Assembly (NCBI GenBank): GCA_050289485.1 | Contig: JBNKFV010000004.1 | Coordinates: forward strand, 87,718-151,717 | DNA: 64,000 nucleotides | Source: JBNKFV01 sp050289485 | Lineage (GTDB): Bacteria; Pseudomonadota; Gammaproteobacteria; Pseudomonadales; Cellvibrionaceae | Direction of reading: 5' to 3' | Shown here: positions 1-8,150 of the stretch, piece after piece | Position numbering within the stretch: the stretch's first letter is position 1 | Layout of the letters: every line of letters starts with the position of its first letter | Program-made: the position numbers and the translations under genes | The notes under the pieces: generated by a model | Told to the model about the DNA's origin: nothing | The model's database searches: none | The model's input: only the letters and a program-made list of their open reading frames with translations

Positions 1-669
1 GGCTGTGCCTGCTGCTAAGGTGGCGACTGCTAACAGTTGCTCGTTATGTAAGGTTTCTTCACGGTGCTGATTAATTAATTGTTGTTGTTGGTTGAGTGCA
101 TGGGCCATACGGGTAACAAAATAGCTGATCAGGCTTACACTGAGTATAAAGTTGAACCACATCCCCAAAATATGTGCGTTCCCCCCGTGATTGCCTGTCA
201 GGTGATGAGCATCTGGCTCCAGTGCCGGTACGGGTAGGTAATAGAATAGCAGCATGCTGTACAGTGCAATACACAGCGTCGCGATTACCACCGTATAACG
301 CCATGGCAGGGTGACCATACTAATGGTCACCGGAACGAGATAATAAGAAATGAAAGGATTGGTGGCGCCGCCACAGGCGTAAAAAATTACGCTGACAAGA
401 AGAATGTCACTCAGAATATGCGCAAAAAATTCTAGCGGGCTAACTTCCTGATGAGCATGTAGTCGTAATGTGGTCACGATGTTAATGCTGGCAAAAACAG
501 CCGCAGCCGCCCATAAGAATGTGTACGGCAGGGCAACGTGAAGATACTGCTTACTAATCACCGTGCCAATGAGTAACGCGCCTACAAGTAGCCAGCGCAT
601 TCTAATTAAAAGGCTAAGGTTTTGCCTGGCAGCGGTGATTGATGGCATGGTAGGTTGCTGTATAAACAT
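1..669 (-). CDS. RegB/PrrB-type redox sensor histidine kinase, N-terminal part (cut by window edge)
   Basis: Partial gene: 223 codons run from an ATG at 669 to the window edge with no stop. The translation has about six hydrophobic segments (from about residue 20 to 187). A GGATNPF heptapeptide at residues 100-106 matches the GGxxNPF quinone-sensing signature of RegB/PrrB kinases. The last visible residues (NEQLLAVATLAAGTA) are the start of the RegB-type H box, where AHELGTPL normally follows. In this family the membrane domain senses the ubiquinone pool and the kinase passes phosphate to a RegA/PrrA regulator controlling respiration. The catalytic domains and any partner regulator lie outside the window, so kinase activity is inferred. 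It is read in the same direction as the metal locus but separated from it by two palindromes. Confidence 0.85.
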   Translation of the reverse strand, partial: MFIQQPTMPSITAARQNLSLLIRMRWLLVGALLIGTVISKQYLHVALPYTFLWAAAAVFASINIVTTLRLHAHQEVSPLEFFAHILSDILLVSVIFYACGGATNPFISYYLVPVTISMVTLPWRYTVVIATLCIALYSMLLFYYLPVPALEPDAHHLTGNHGGNAHILGMWFNFILSVSLISYFVTRMAHALNQQQQLINQHREETLHNEQLLAVATLAAGTA

Positions 670-690
670 GGGTCCAGTTTGTTAGCTTAA

Positions 691-702
691 TGACGTGCGT
701 CA
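691..702. promoter_or_regulatory. Palindrome TGACG-TG-CGTCA upstream of the RegB-like gene
   Basis: A 5-2-5 perfect inverted repeat, 22-33 bp upstream of the kinase ATG at 669. It is short, so it could be chance, but it sits where an operator would. No regulator is identifiable from the sequence. Confidence 0.3.
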
Positions 703-704
703 AC

Positions 705-738
705 TATTAACCCGGCAATAATTGTTGCCGGGTTAATA
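705..738. repeat. Perfect 14-bp inverted repeat TATTAACCCGGCAA / TTGCCGGGTTAATA
   Basis: Arms at 705-718 and 725-738 with a 6-nt centre, between the TonB receptor stop and the RegB-like start. The same TTAACCCGGC core recurs in intergenic DNA at about 11007-11018 and 56475-56559. This suggests a dispersed palindromic element or a shared operator. There is no T-run on the receptor's strand, so it is not a classical terminator. Confidence 0.6.
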
Positions 739-779
739 AGCCCAACAGTATAACAGCCGTACTGGCCAGGGGTGTAGAT

Positions 780-2921
780 TTACTGGCTTAACATATATCG
801 AAAACCAATTTGAATATTACGCCCCATACCTGGTAGTTTATTGCCTAAGGGAACATCAGTGCTGTTGACACGATTATATCCATTTAAGTGTGCCTGATAA
901 TGTTTGTCGAAGAGGTTGTCTATGCCGATAGTCAGTTGCAATTGCTCCATAGCTTGCCAGCTGGCATTGATATGTAGCAAGCCGTAGCCGCTGCTGGGTT
1001 GTTCGTTATTGTAAGCTGATACTTTGGTCTGTTTGCTGGCAATTTCAGAAGTCAGACTGAAGGTCCATTGACGCCATTGAGTGCCGATGGTGAGCAGGTG
1101 CCTAAGTGGCGCAATTCGATAGAGGTTATCGCTAATATCTTCACGCTTGCCCCGCACATAGCTCAGGTTACCTGAATAATAAATATGATCGTTCAAAGTA
1201 CCTTTGTAACCGGCATCAAACCCATAAAGTACCGCATCAACATTATTGAACTGCAGCGCTGTTTGGCCAGACATCATCATGGAGATCATATTGACACTGG
1301 CGGGGGTGTTACTGGTTTGCGTCGGAGTGCCTTGAATATAGTCATCTACCCTCCGATAGAAGCCTTGTAACGAAAGACTTAACGCCTGGTTTTCGATATC
1401 AACGCCAATGTTCCATTCGCGTGAGGTTTCTTCATTAAGCTGGATGTTGCCAATATAGTTACGACCGTCGGCCAAACCCCCGGTAGATTGTAATGGTGCC
1501 CATAGGTAAAGTTGTTGATAACTGGGTGACCGGTGTTTTTGTGCTAAGCCGGTTGACCAGGTAACTGTGGGTGCGTGGTAAGCAACTTTGATAACGGCAT
1601 CGGTGTAGTGTTCGTCACGTTTTCGGTCGCTATTATTAAACAAGGGAACCAGGGGAGAGAGCATCATTGGCCCTGTTACATCGCCCGCATCGGTTTGCCA
1701 GCGATTGTGCCGCAGGCCGGTTTCCCACGACCACTGATCGTTGTTGACCACCCATTCTACGTAGCCACCCTGTAGTCGTTTATCAACGTCGTTAAAATTG
1801 CTTACGTAAAAGAGGCTGTTGGCTGGATTGGTAATGTCGGCGTTGTGTAAGGTGCTGCTGGCATCTATGCCGAGCGTTAGGTCTCCCAACGGCAGTGTGC
1901 GTTCTGCATAAAGATGGCCGCGATAATTCTTGCCGGTAGCATCAGTGTAGCGCTGCGCGTTGGACTGCACCTGAGTACGATGAGAAAAATTATCCATGCC
2001 ATGGGCAATATGTTGGCTACCTAATGCCATATGTAATCGCCATTGGCCGATATCAGTTACTAAATTGGTATTCAGCGCATCCGTATCAATGTAAATAATA
2101 TCCATCGGCAGGGCAGCTGTGCCGGTATCATTGGTATCGGTGTGAGCGTAGGCAATGTCCCAGGTGGTGTGTTCCGTTTGCCATCCATAAAAAGCGCTTG
2201 CGCGACTGCGTTGGAAAAATGTATTGGGTATTTCTCCATCGCTAAAAGCCTGGTTGTCACCAGTTTGGTAGCTGTAGTTAATGCCCGCTTTGTGGTGTTG
2301 ATTACTTACCAGGCCCTGTAGTGATGAATGGGTCGCATCGTTGTTACCCGTGTACTGCGAATTAACTTGCAAATGGCTTTGCCAGGCTTCTGAGGGAGCG
2401 AAGAGTCCATGCTGGCTCATTATCTTAATGACGCCACCGAGGCTTTCCTGCGCACTACTGACTGACGCGATACCTTTACTGACAGAGACTGTTTGTACTA
2501 ATGTACCAGGCACACTGGAGAGTGGTGCATCCATCGCATTCGGCCCGCCCGCAATCGTCGGCATTCCATCGATAATCATGCTGATTTGTTCGCTATTACT
2601 GCCGCGATATTGCGGCAGGGCCGTTAGCGAACCATTTCGACTGGCATAGGCCCCCGGAACCAGTTGTAAAATGTCTTCTGTGGCAGTTTTATGAAGGTGG
2701 TTTTCAGTAACGGTAAAACGGTGATTTGCAATTTTTGATTCGCCAATGACAACAACTTCTGCGATGGTTGGGTTTTTATCGGCGGCTAGTGTGATACTTG
2801 TGTAACCCACTGCAGTTAACACACAGGATAGGCGTGTGATACAAGCGAAACAGGTAGCTGCCTTGAGTATCAATCCGTGTAATTTGAAAGTAGCAGGGAG
2901 TTGGCTGATTGGCTGTTGCAT
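780..2921 (-). CDS. TonB-dependent outer-membrane receptor, possibly for copper or iron
   Basis: A 713-aa protein with a long N-terminal export region ending near LAADKNP, a plug domain (about residues 55-165: ILQLVPG, QYRGSNSEQISMIIDGMP, SLGGVIKI) and a C-terminal 22-strand-type barrel ending in FRYMLSQ. The plug segment IIDGMPTIAGGPNAMD is laid out like the equivalent loop of OprC/NosA copper receptors. A Met-rich stretch (NMISMMMSG, around residue 550) could bind a soft metal. It is the last gene of the leftward metal locus, 115 bp after the multicopper oxidase, and its ribosome binding site AGAGG lies in one arm of a hairpin. Copper specificity is inference; a ferric chelate receptor is the alternative, given the Fur box upstream of the locus. 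Confidence 0.88.
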   Translation of the reverse strand: MQQPISQLPATFKLHGLILKAATCFACITRLSCVLTAVGYTSITLAADKNPTIAEVVVIGESKIANHRFTVTENHLHKTATEDILQLVPGAYASRNGSLTALPQYRGSNSEQISMIIDGMPTIAGGPNAMDAPLSSVPGTLVQTVSVSKGIASVSSAQESLGGVIKIMSQHGLFAPSEAWQSHLQVNSQYTGNNDATHSSLQGLVSNQHHKAGINYSYQTGDNQAFSDGEIPNTFFQRSRASAFYGWQTEHTTWDIAYAHTDTNDTGTAALPMDIIYIDTDALNTNLVTDIGQWRLHMALGSQHIAHGMDNFSHRTQVQSNAQRYTDATGKNYRGHLYAERTLPLGDLTLGIDASSTLHNADITNPANSLFYVSNFNDVDKRLQGGYVEWVVNNDQWSWETGLRHNRWQTDAGDVTGPMMLSPLVPLFNNSDRKRDEHYTDAVIKVAYHAPTVTWSTGLAQKHRSPSYQQLYLWAPLQSTGGLADGRNYIGNIQLNEETSREWNIGVDIENQALSLSLQGFYRRVDDYIQGTPTQTSNTPASVNMISMMMSGQTALQFNNVDAVLYGFDAGYKGTLNDHIYYSGNLSYVRGKREDISDNLYRIAPLRHLLTIGTQWRQWTFSLTSEIASKQTKVSAYNNEQPSSGYGLLHINASWQAMEQLQLTIGIDNLFDKHYQAHLNGYNRVNSTDVPLGNKLPGMGRNIQIGFRYMLSQ

Positions 2922-2923
2922 GG

Positions 2924-2962
2924 AAAACCTCTAACGAATGATAGCGTTATGGTAGAGGTTTT
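2924..2962 (-). promoter_or_regulatory. Hairpin enclosing the ribosome binding site of the TonB receptor
   Basis: AAAACCTCTA (2924-2933) and TAGAGGTTTT (2953-2962) form a perfect 10-bp inverted repeat with a 19-nt centre, which has its own nested AACG/CGTT pairing. In the receptor mRNA the downstream arm contains the Shine-Dalgarno AGAGG, about 6 nt from the ATG at 2921. The structure would sequester the ribosome binding site. DNA-level operator function is an alternative. Confidence 0.5.
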
Positions 2963-2977
2963 TTGGCAGTGAGTGGA

Positions 2978-2994
2978 TGCGACATATTGTCGCA
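2978..2994. promoter_or_regulatory. Perfect palindrome TGCGACA-TAT-TGTCGCA
   Basis: A 7-3-7 perfect inverted repeat between the multicopper oxidase stop (3037) and the TonB receptor start (2921). It is probably a regulator binding site for a separate receptor promoter. The cognate regulator is unknown. Confidence 0.5.
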
Positions 2995-3036
2995 CCAGAT
3001 CTATCGATAATTCATTAAATATTCGTTATGTGTTCA

Positions 3037-4413
3037 TTAGACAACGGATATATAACCCATCAGGCCGGTTTTCATATGCTCAATAACATGGCAGTGATAC
3101 ATCCAGCGGCCAGGGTTGTCTGCCACAAAGGCTACTTGCGCACGTTCACCACTGGCGAGCAAGATGGTGTCGGTTTCGTAGGGTTTTATGTCACGTTTAT
3201 TGGAACGAATAATTGTAAAGGAATAACCGTGTAAATGAATAGGGTGCTCATGAGGCGTGGCGTTGTGCAGATCGAAAATATAGGTTCTGCCTAACTCTAA
3301 TGTTGCCAGCGGCTCCGGAATGTTACCGGCACTCATTCCTTCCCAGGCACGTTTGTTAATGGTCCAGAATTTGTGATTGGTGTTGCCGTCGGCATCCGAC
3401 GGCGACATGGCGCCTTCCCATTCAAAGGAAAAATATTTGATCTCGGCATTGGCCAGGTCGGGTTCTACAATATCGTGCGCGGGCAGCGTGGGTATGAGGG
3501 TACGTTTGGGCAGGTTGGCGGCTACCGTGCGCAAGCGGCATATTTCAAAATGAAAACGCCCCTTGCGGTCGTAGATAACTACGTCTTCGCCGGGTTTTTC
3601 CGGCGCAATCAAACCGATATCCATACGCATGCCAGCGCCGGTTGCATGGGCATCGAGAGGATAGGGTTCACGCAGGGCAATGCCGTCAAGCGCGAGCACC
3701 TGGGCAGGATGACCTTTGAGGGATAAGTTGAAGACGCGGGTGTTATCCATATTGAAAAAGCGAGTGCGAATCAGGCCGCCAGCAGGAATTTCAAAGACTG
3801 GCTTTTGCTTGCCATTTACCGTTTTTACATTACCCAGGGTACCCATGCGAAATGCCTGACGCGGTGAAGTAAAGGGTTTAAAACTACCGTCGTCGTTTAA
3901 TAGCCAGTCTTTTAATATGATTTCCTGGTCGTGGTCAAAAGGCTGGGGTACTTTTTCATCCACAATTAATGGGCCCACCAAACCACGACTAAGCTGCTGC
4001 AAACTGTTCACGTGAGGGTGATACCAAAAGGTTCCAGCGTCGGGGCAGACAAAATCGTACGTAAAACTTTCGCCGGGCATAATCGGTGGCTGGGTGAGAA
4101 ACGGAACACCATCCATGGCATTGTCGATACGAATACCGTGCCAGTGTACGGTGGTAGGCTGATCCATACGGTTAATCACGTGCACCTTCAGGCGTTCGCC
4201 TTGTTTACCCCGAATAGTGGGGGCAGGGTAGCGGCCGTTAAACGCCAGTGCGGGTGTCGTTGTGCCCGGTAAAATTTCTAATGGGGTTGGCGCTATGGTG
4301 AGTTCGTATTCATAGTGCCCGGTGGGGCGTAATGTGCAACCAATCATGCTGCTGCCAGCGAAGGCCAAGCCTGTCAGTTTGATAAAATTGCGACGATTCA
4401 GGAGTGTACTCAT
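3037..4413 (-). CDS. Tat-exported multicopper oxidase, predicted lipoprotein
   Basis: 458 aa from the ATG at 4413; an upstream in-frame TTG is unlikely. The N terminus has a twin-arginine motif RRNFIKLTG and a lipobox-like MIGC, so it is exported folded and probably lipid-anchored. All four copper motifs are present: HWHG (about residue 90), WYHPH (131), HPIHLHGY (391) and HCHVIEH (441), giving T1 and T2/T3 centres. The T1 axial position after HCHxxxH is Leu (GLM) where CueO has Met, which usually raises redox potential. Likely role: oxidation of Cu(I), Fe(II) or a ligand in the periplasm. It lies between the DUF1513 gene (33 bp away) and the TonB receptor. The substrate is not determinable from sequence. 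Confidence 0.9.
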   Translation of the reverse strand: MSTLLNRRNFIKLTGLAFAGSSMIGCTLRPTGHYEYELTIAPTPLEILPGTTTPALAFNGRYPAPTIRGKQGERLKVHVINRMDQPTTVHWHGIRIDNAMDGVPFLTQPPIMPGESFTYDFVCPDAGTFWYHPHVNSLQQLSRGLVGPLIVDEKVPQPFDHDQEIILKDWLLNDDGSFKPFTSPRQAFRMGTLGNVKTVNGKQKPVFEIPAGGLIRTRFFNMDNTRVFNLSLKGHPAQVLALDGIALREPYPLDAHATGAGMRMDIGLIAPEKPGEDVVIYDRKGRFHFEICRLRTVAANLPKRTLIPTLPAHDIVEPDLANAEIKYFSFEWEGAMSPSDADGNTNHKFWTINKRAWEGMSAGNIPEPLATLELGRTYIFDLHNATPHEHPIHLHGYSFTIIRSNKRDIKPYETDTILLASGERAQVAFVADNPGRWMYHCHVIEHMKTGLMGYISVV

Positions 4414-4446
4414 AATCAATGACTGTATTGTTTGTGCAAGGGCTTG

Positions 4447-5559
4447 TTATACCGTTGCCAGTGTTAAATGGTTGTCCCAATAAATGCTATGATCGCTAAA
4501 AAGCGGTTGCAGCTGGTGGTGGTTTTTATTTAGCGCAAATAATTCTCCCAGGCCATTGCTGACGATAAACCGCCCATAGGTTTTGTCGTAAGCGGCACCG
4601 GCGACATCTCGCAGTGATAGGCTTTGCTGTAATTTAAGTGTACGCATATTCCACACGCTGATATTACCACCGCGAGGAGTGGCGGTAACGGCGAGTTGCT
4701 GTTCGCTGCTAACAGCGACACTCGCAATATACTGCTGCTGGCCCAACCAGTGCAGCTCATCGGCCTGCATGGTTTGCAAGGTATTTTCACCTTGGTGGCT
4801 GAGTACCAATGGCCGCAGTGAACTTTTATCGCCTTGAAACTGCACGCCCATAATAACCTGGCCGCTGTCGCTAACATCCAAGTGGCGGATACTCATCTGT
4901 GGATGCTCAGGATAATAGTTGTCTAAGACTTTTCCTGTGGAAATGTCGATATAAGCCAGGGAGGATTGCATCGTATCAATATTCAATGCTTTGCGTGGCT
5001 GGCTTGGATGCGTGAGTATGCCGCCAACGGCAACCACGAATGTTTTGCCGTCAGGCATAAGGGCTAATTCGTGCGGGCCAATCCCTCCTGCATCAAAGGT
5101 GTCGATACGTTGATAGTTACTGATATCGTAAACACCGATCACTCCGCGGGCGTTGTCGTAATCATTTTCTGTGGTGTACAAATAGTGCTGGCCTTGCGAC
5201 AGGCAGCCATGGCCAAAAAAATGGTAGCCATTATCAGCCCTAATTGTTTTTGCCAAGGTTCCGCTATTCAGATCTACCACATAAATTGCTTTGCCCGGGC
5301 GGCGGGCAAAATATAACGCTTGCTGTTTTTGCGGCACATACAACACGTCGTGCGCGCGATCTGGCACAGGTATTTGAAAGCGTTTTTGCGTATTAACCTG
5401 ATACCCGCTTATCCAGTGCCGTTTTTCCTTGTCGCTACTGGCTGAGAGAATCCATTCATGGGTTGTGGCCGCAGCTAGCAGTGTTGGGCTGCTGGCTATG
5501 GCCGATGCACCTATTAACCCGGCCATAAATTGTCGTCGATTAATCACCGTCATTCGCAT
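4447..5559 (-). CDS. DUF1513 family protein, Tat-exported beta-propeller-like
   Basis: About 370 aa. I chose the ATG at 5559 because GGGG lies just upstream; ATG 5553 is also possible. The N terminus carries a twin-arginine motif (NRRQFMAGLIGAS) and a cleavable region ending near LLAAATT. The body has repeated blocks such as GPHELALMPDGKTFVVAVGG and RHLDVSDSGQVIMGVQ, as in WD40/YVTN-type propellers. DUF1513 proteins usually sit beside imelysin and DUF1111 genes in proteobacteria. Here the start overlaps the 3' end of the upstream imelysin-like gene, implying translational coupling. The biochemical function of the family is unknown; a role in periplasmic metal handling is inferred from context only. 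Confidence 0.85.
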   Translation of the reverse strand: MRMTVINRRQFMAGLIGASAIASSPTLLAAATTHEWILSASSDKEKRHWISGYQVNTQKRFQIPVPDRAHDVLYVPQKQQALYFARRPGKAIYVVDLNSGTLAKTIRADNGYHFFGHGCLSQGQHYLYTTENDYDNARGVIGVYDISNYQRIDTFDAGGIGPHELALMPDGKTFVVAVGGILTHPSQPRKALNIDTMQSSLAYIDISTGKVLDNYYPEHPQMSIRHLDVSDSGQVIMGVQFQGDKSSLRPLVLSHQGENTLQTMQADELHWLGQQQYIASVAVSSEQQLAVTATPRGGNISVWNMRTLKLQQSLSLRDVAGAAYDKTYGRFIVSNGLGELFALNKNHHQLQPLFSDHSIYWDNHLTLATV

Positions 5560-6670
5560 TGAACCCCAAGTTAACATCCAATGCAGAGGGCAGCTTTGTC
5601 CCCATCAATTGCACCAGCTCATTCACGGTCGTGTAAAGTTTGGCTACTTTTTCTCTTTCTTGCGGATTGTTGAGTGCATCAAATAGAGGCGGTATTGTGG
5701 TTAGCTGTTGTTCGATATCGCTAAACAGGGTTTCAATTTGATTGGCAAGATCGGCATTATCGTGCTCACGTAAATAGTCGTCGATACCGTATTGGTTTGC
5801 ACCGCTGTAAAGCGATTTTGCACCACTAAGTGTCGCGGCTATCAGTACCGTGGAATAGCGGCTGCGCCAAGCTTCACTTTGATAAGGGCGCGCGCGATCG
5901 CCTTTGGTTTTGTAACCCAAAGGGCGCGACAACTGATCGCGTTTGGCGATTTCTGTAGCTTCAATCAAACTGCCAACCACCGCGCCTAGCGCGTCTGCTA
6001 CAGATTTGTATTCGCCATTTTCCGGGTTGTGGGTCATCAACGTTGTGAGATAGTCGCCTTTGTCTGGGCGCCATGCATCGTTCAAGTTATTGGCAATCAA
6101 CGCCGTGTGCTCAGTAACCGCAACGAGCGTATCGCAGCGACGTTGTTTGTTGTCATCGCTTGTATACAGCGCAAGCTGTTGATCGCCTTCATTAAATAGC
6201 AAGTGCTCAACGGCAGAGAGGCCTTGTACCACTACGCTGGCTTTGCTGATGCGTTCGAGATCAATAGACTCGCTACTTTCGATCAATGCATTGATTTTAC
6301 GATCAATTAAATTGTGGTTATCTGGCCAAAATTGAAATTTCCAACTCTGGTTATCCACGGTGATGGGGCCAAAGTTGATGGCTTTTACTTTGTGCCAGTC
6401 AGCCATGGCTTCGCGCCAATCATTGCGCAAAGTTTCGAAACTTTCGGGAGTAACTGAGGCACAAAATTGTTGAGCATTCTGCTGAAGGGTATGGGTACTG
6501 TTCGCAAATTGCTGATAGTCGGGCACCAGTACATTTTTACCGAGCGATTCCAATAATACCTGGCGCGGTTCTTTTGGGCTGCACGCCGAAAGTAAAACGG
6601 TAGCTGAGACAGCCAAGATCAGTCGTGAACCGTGAGTCAGCAGGGGGTTAGCTATCAATCTATCAAGCAT
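5540..6670 (-). CDS. Imelysin-like lipoprotein with a degenerate GxHxxE motif
   Basis: 376 aa with a lipoprotein signal (VLLSAC, Cys near residue 30). The body matches imelysin/peptidase M75-type helical bundle proteins (EfeO, IrpA and IcmP relatives): a N-terminal helical pair, then VVQGLSAVEHLLFNEG where the family motif GxHxxE reads GLSAVE. The metal-ligand His is replaced by Ser, while Glu and a following His remain. This is the second imelysin in the cluster; the upstream paralogue at 8151-9395 keeps the intact motif. Predicted location is the periplasm, lipid-anchored. It may bind metal differently or serve as a partner subunit. Its 3' end overlaps the DUF1513 start. Confidence 0.85.
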   Translation of the reverse strand: MLDRLIANPLLTHGSRLILAVSATVLLSACSPKEPRQVLLESLGKNVLVPDYQQFANSTHTLQQNAQQFCASVTPESFETLRNDWREAMADWHKVKAINFGPITVDNQSWKFQFWPDNHNLIDRKINALIESSESIDLERISKASVVVQGLSAVEHLLFNEGDQQLALYTSDDNKQRRCDTLVAVTEHTALIANNLNDAWRPDKGDYLTTLMTHNPENGEYKSVADALGAVVGSLIEATEIAKRDQLSRPLGYKTKGDRARPYQSEAWRSRYSTVLIAATLSGAKSLYSGANQYGIDDYLREHDNADLANQIETLFSDIEQQLTTIPPLFDALNNPQEREKVAKLYTTVNELVQLMGTKLPSALDVNLGFNANDGD

Positions 6671-6726
6671 GAATATTTTTGTCCGTTTGCTGGATTAATG
6701 GTGCCCAACCAGTTCGCCAAAGGCTG

Positions 6727-8097
6727 CTACAACGATTCCAGGAAAGCAATTAGCTCCTGCCGCTGTTGTTTGGTTAGGTTTTGTACAAATTGTTTTGCGC
6801 TTTCGGCTTCGCCGCCATGCCATAAAATGGCTTCCATTAAGGTTCGGGCGCGGCCATCATGCAGGAAGTTAGCATGCCCGGCAACGACATGGGTCAAGCC
6901 AATGCCCCATAAAGGTGGCGTTCGCCATTCTCGGCCGGTTGCAAGAAATTCCGGGCGGTTATCGGCAAGGCCAGGGCCCATATCGTGAAGTAAAAGATCG
7001 GTAAAGGGAGAAATGGTTTGCTGGCTTAGCCAGGGGTGACGGGAGCTGCCTGTTTGCAGATTGGTTTTATGGCAGTTTTCACAGCCTGCGGCATAAAACC
7101 ATTTTGCGCCATTGATGATCTCTGGCGATTGCGTGTTTCTGCGTTTTGGTACGGCGAGATTCTCCGTATAAAAAGTTACCTGTTGCAAGATGTGGTCTGA
7201 CACTTCGGGTTTGCCGCCGGTAGGAGCCTTTAGGCAGGCTTCGGATTCGGGTGGGCAAATGTCGAGATCAAATAGCGATGTTGTTAGCCCCATATCATTT
7301 AAAAATGCGGCCGCGTTTTGTTGTTCTAACGAGGGCTGGCCGGCTTTCCAACCAAAGCGTCCTACCACGGTTTGCTGTGCTTTGTGATCCCATACTTTAT
7401 TTATCTTGCCTGAGATGCCTGTATTGCTTTGCCGCTGTTCAGCTGCGAGTGCGTGCAGCGTTGCATCCGGTATGGCGGCCAGTAGCCCCAAGCCGATCAT
7501 GGGCGGGGCGATACGCGCAGAAAACTGTGTGTTGGGGTGTAAGGGGCCGTAAGCAAGCTTGCTGATGGTTACACTGGGTTTGCGCAATGTAATCTGTTCG
7601 CCGTCGGCAAAGGTCTCTATGACAGGGGTGTAAGTAATATGAATCTGTCCCTCCGGCGGCATACCCGCGATGGCAAAGTCTTGTAGCTGTTCGCCGTAAG
7701 TGGGTTCGGGCATCACGCCTTGTGAGGGAGGTAATGATTTTGCCGCGATGCTCAGGCGCAACAACATGGAAACCTGCGATGCCAAATTAGGGTTGGGGGC
7801 ATGGCCGCGCCCGTCTTTGATGTGGCAATTTTGGCAAGCGTTAGTGTTAAACAGCGGGCCTAAACCATCACGAGCCGTCGTCGACGAGGGAGCCATGACC
7901 CAGGGGTTGCGAAAAAAGCTGTTGCCAACATGAAAGTCGAGCTTACGCTGCAATGGCATATTGCGCGCAGGCAATGAAAACGCGGCTGCGTTTTTTGAGG
8001 CAACAGCGGTTTGACCGCCAGGTTCGGCAATACCTGCAACGGCTAAGGCTGAGGTCAGCAAAAGGCTCAACAGTAATATAATGCCAGTCAACTTCAT
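6727..8097 (-). CDS. DUF1111 di-haem cytochrome (thiol oxidoreductase-like, CcpA/MauG fold)
   Basis: 456 aa with an N-terminal signal peptide (hydrophobic to about residue 22). Two haem-c attachment motifs are visible: CQNCH near residue 88 and CENCH near 339. These, with the length and the C-terminal block WRTPPLWGIGL..HDGRA, place it in the DUF1111 family, annotated as putative thiol oxidoreductase and distantly related to di-haem peroxidases. It is periplasmic and needs cytochrome c maturation. It lies 53 bp after the canonical imelysin gene and 56 bp before the second imelysin gene in one leftward transcription unit. It could supply or remove electrons during metal oxidation or reduction with the neighbouring proteins; this is inferred from linkage. 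Confidence 0.9.
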   Translation of the reverse strand: MKLTGIILLLSLLLTSALAVAGIAEPGGQTAVASKNAAAFSLPARNMPLQRKLDFHVGNSFFRNPWVMAPSSTTARDGLGPLFNTNACQNCHIKDGRGHAPNPNLASQVSMLLRLSIAAKSLPPSQGVMPEPTYGEQLQDFAIAGMPPEGQIHITYTPVIETFADGEQITLRKPSVTISKLAYGPLHPNTQFSARIAPPMIGLGLLAAIPDATLHALAAEQRQSNTGISGKINKVWDHKAQQTVVGRFGWKAGQPSLEQQNAAAFLNDMGLTTSLFDLDICPPESEACLKAPTGGKPEVSDHILQQVTFYTENLAVPKRRNTQSPEIINGAKWFYAAGCENCHKTNLQTGSSRHPWLSQQTISPFTDLLLHDMGPGLADNRPEFLATGREWRTPPLWGIGLTHVVAGHANFLHDGRARTLMEAILWHGGEAESAKQFVQNLTKQQRQELIAFLESL

Positions 8098-8150
8098 AGG
8101 TTTATAACGAGAGGCTGTTAAGCCCCTGATGGGGCTTAGTTATCAATGAA

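Noticed and set aside
71..304. A 77-codon reading frame on the minus strand
   Set aside because: It is a different frame of the RegB/PrrB-like kinase, whose longer frame runs from 669 to the window edge and carries GGATNPF.
5511..5526. CACCTATTAACCCGG copy of the dispersed element inside the DUF1513 gene
   Set aside because: It encodes conserved Tat-signal residues (MAGLIGA), is only a half element and is close to what chance would give.
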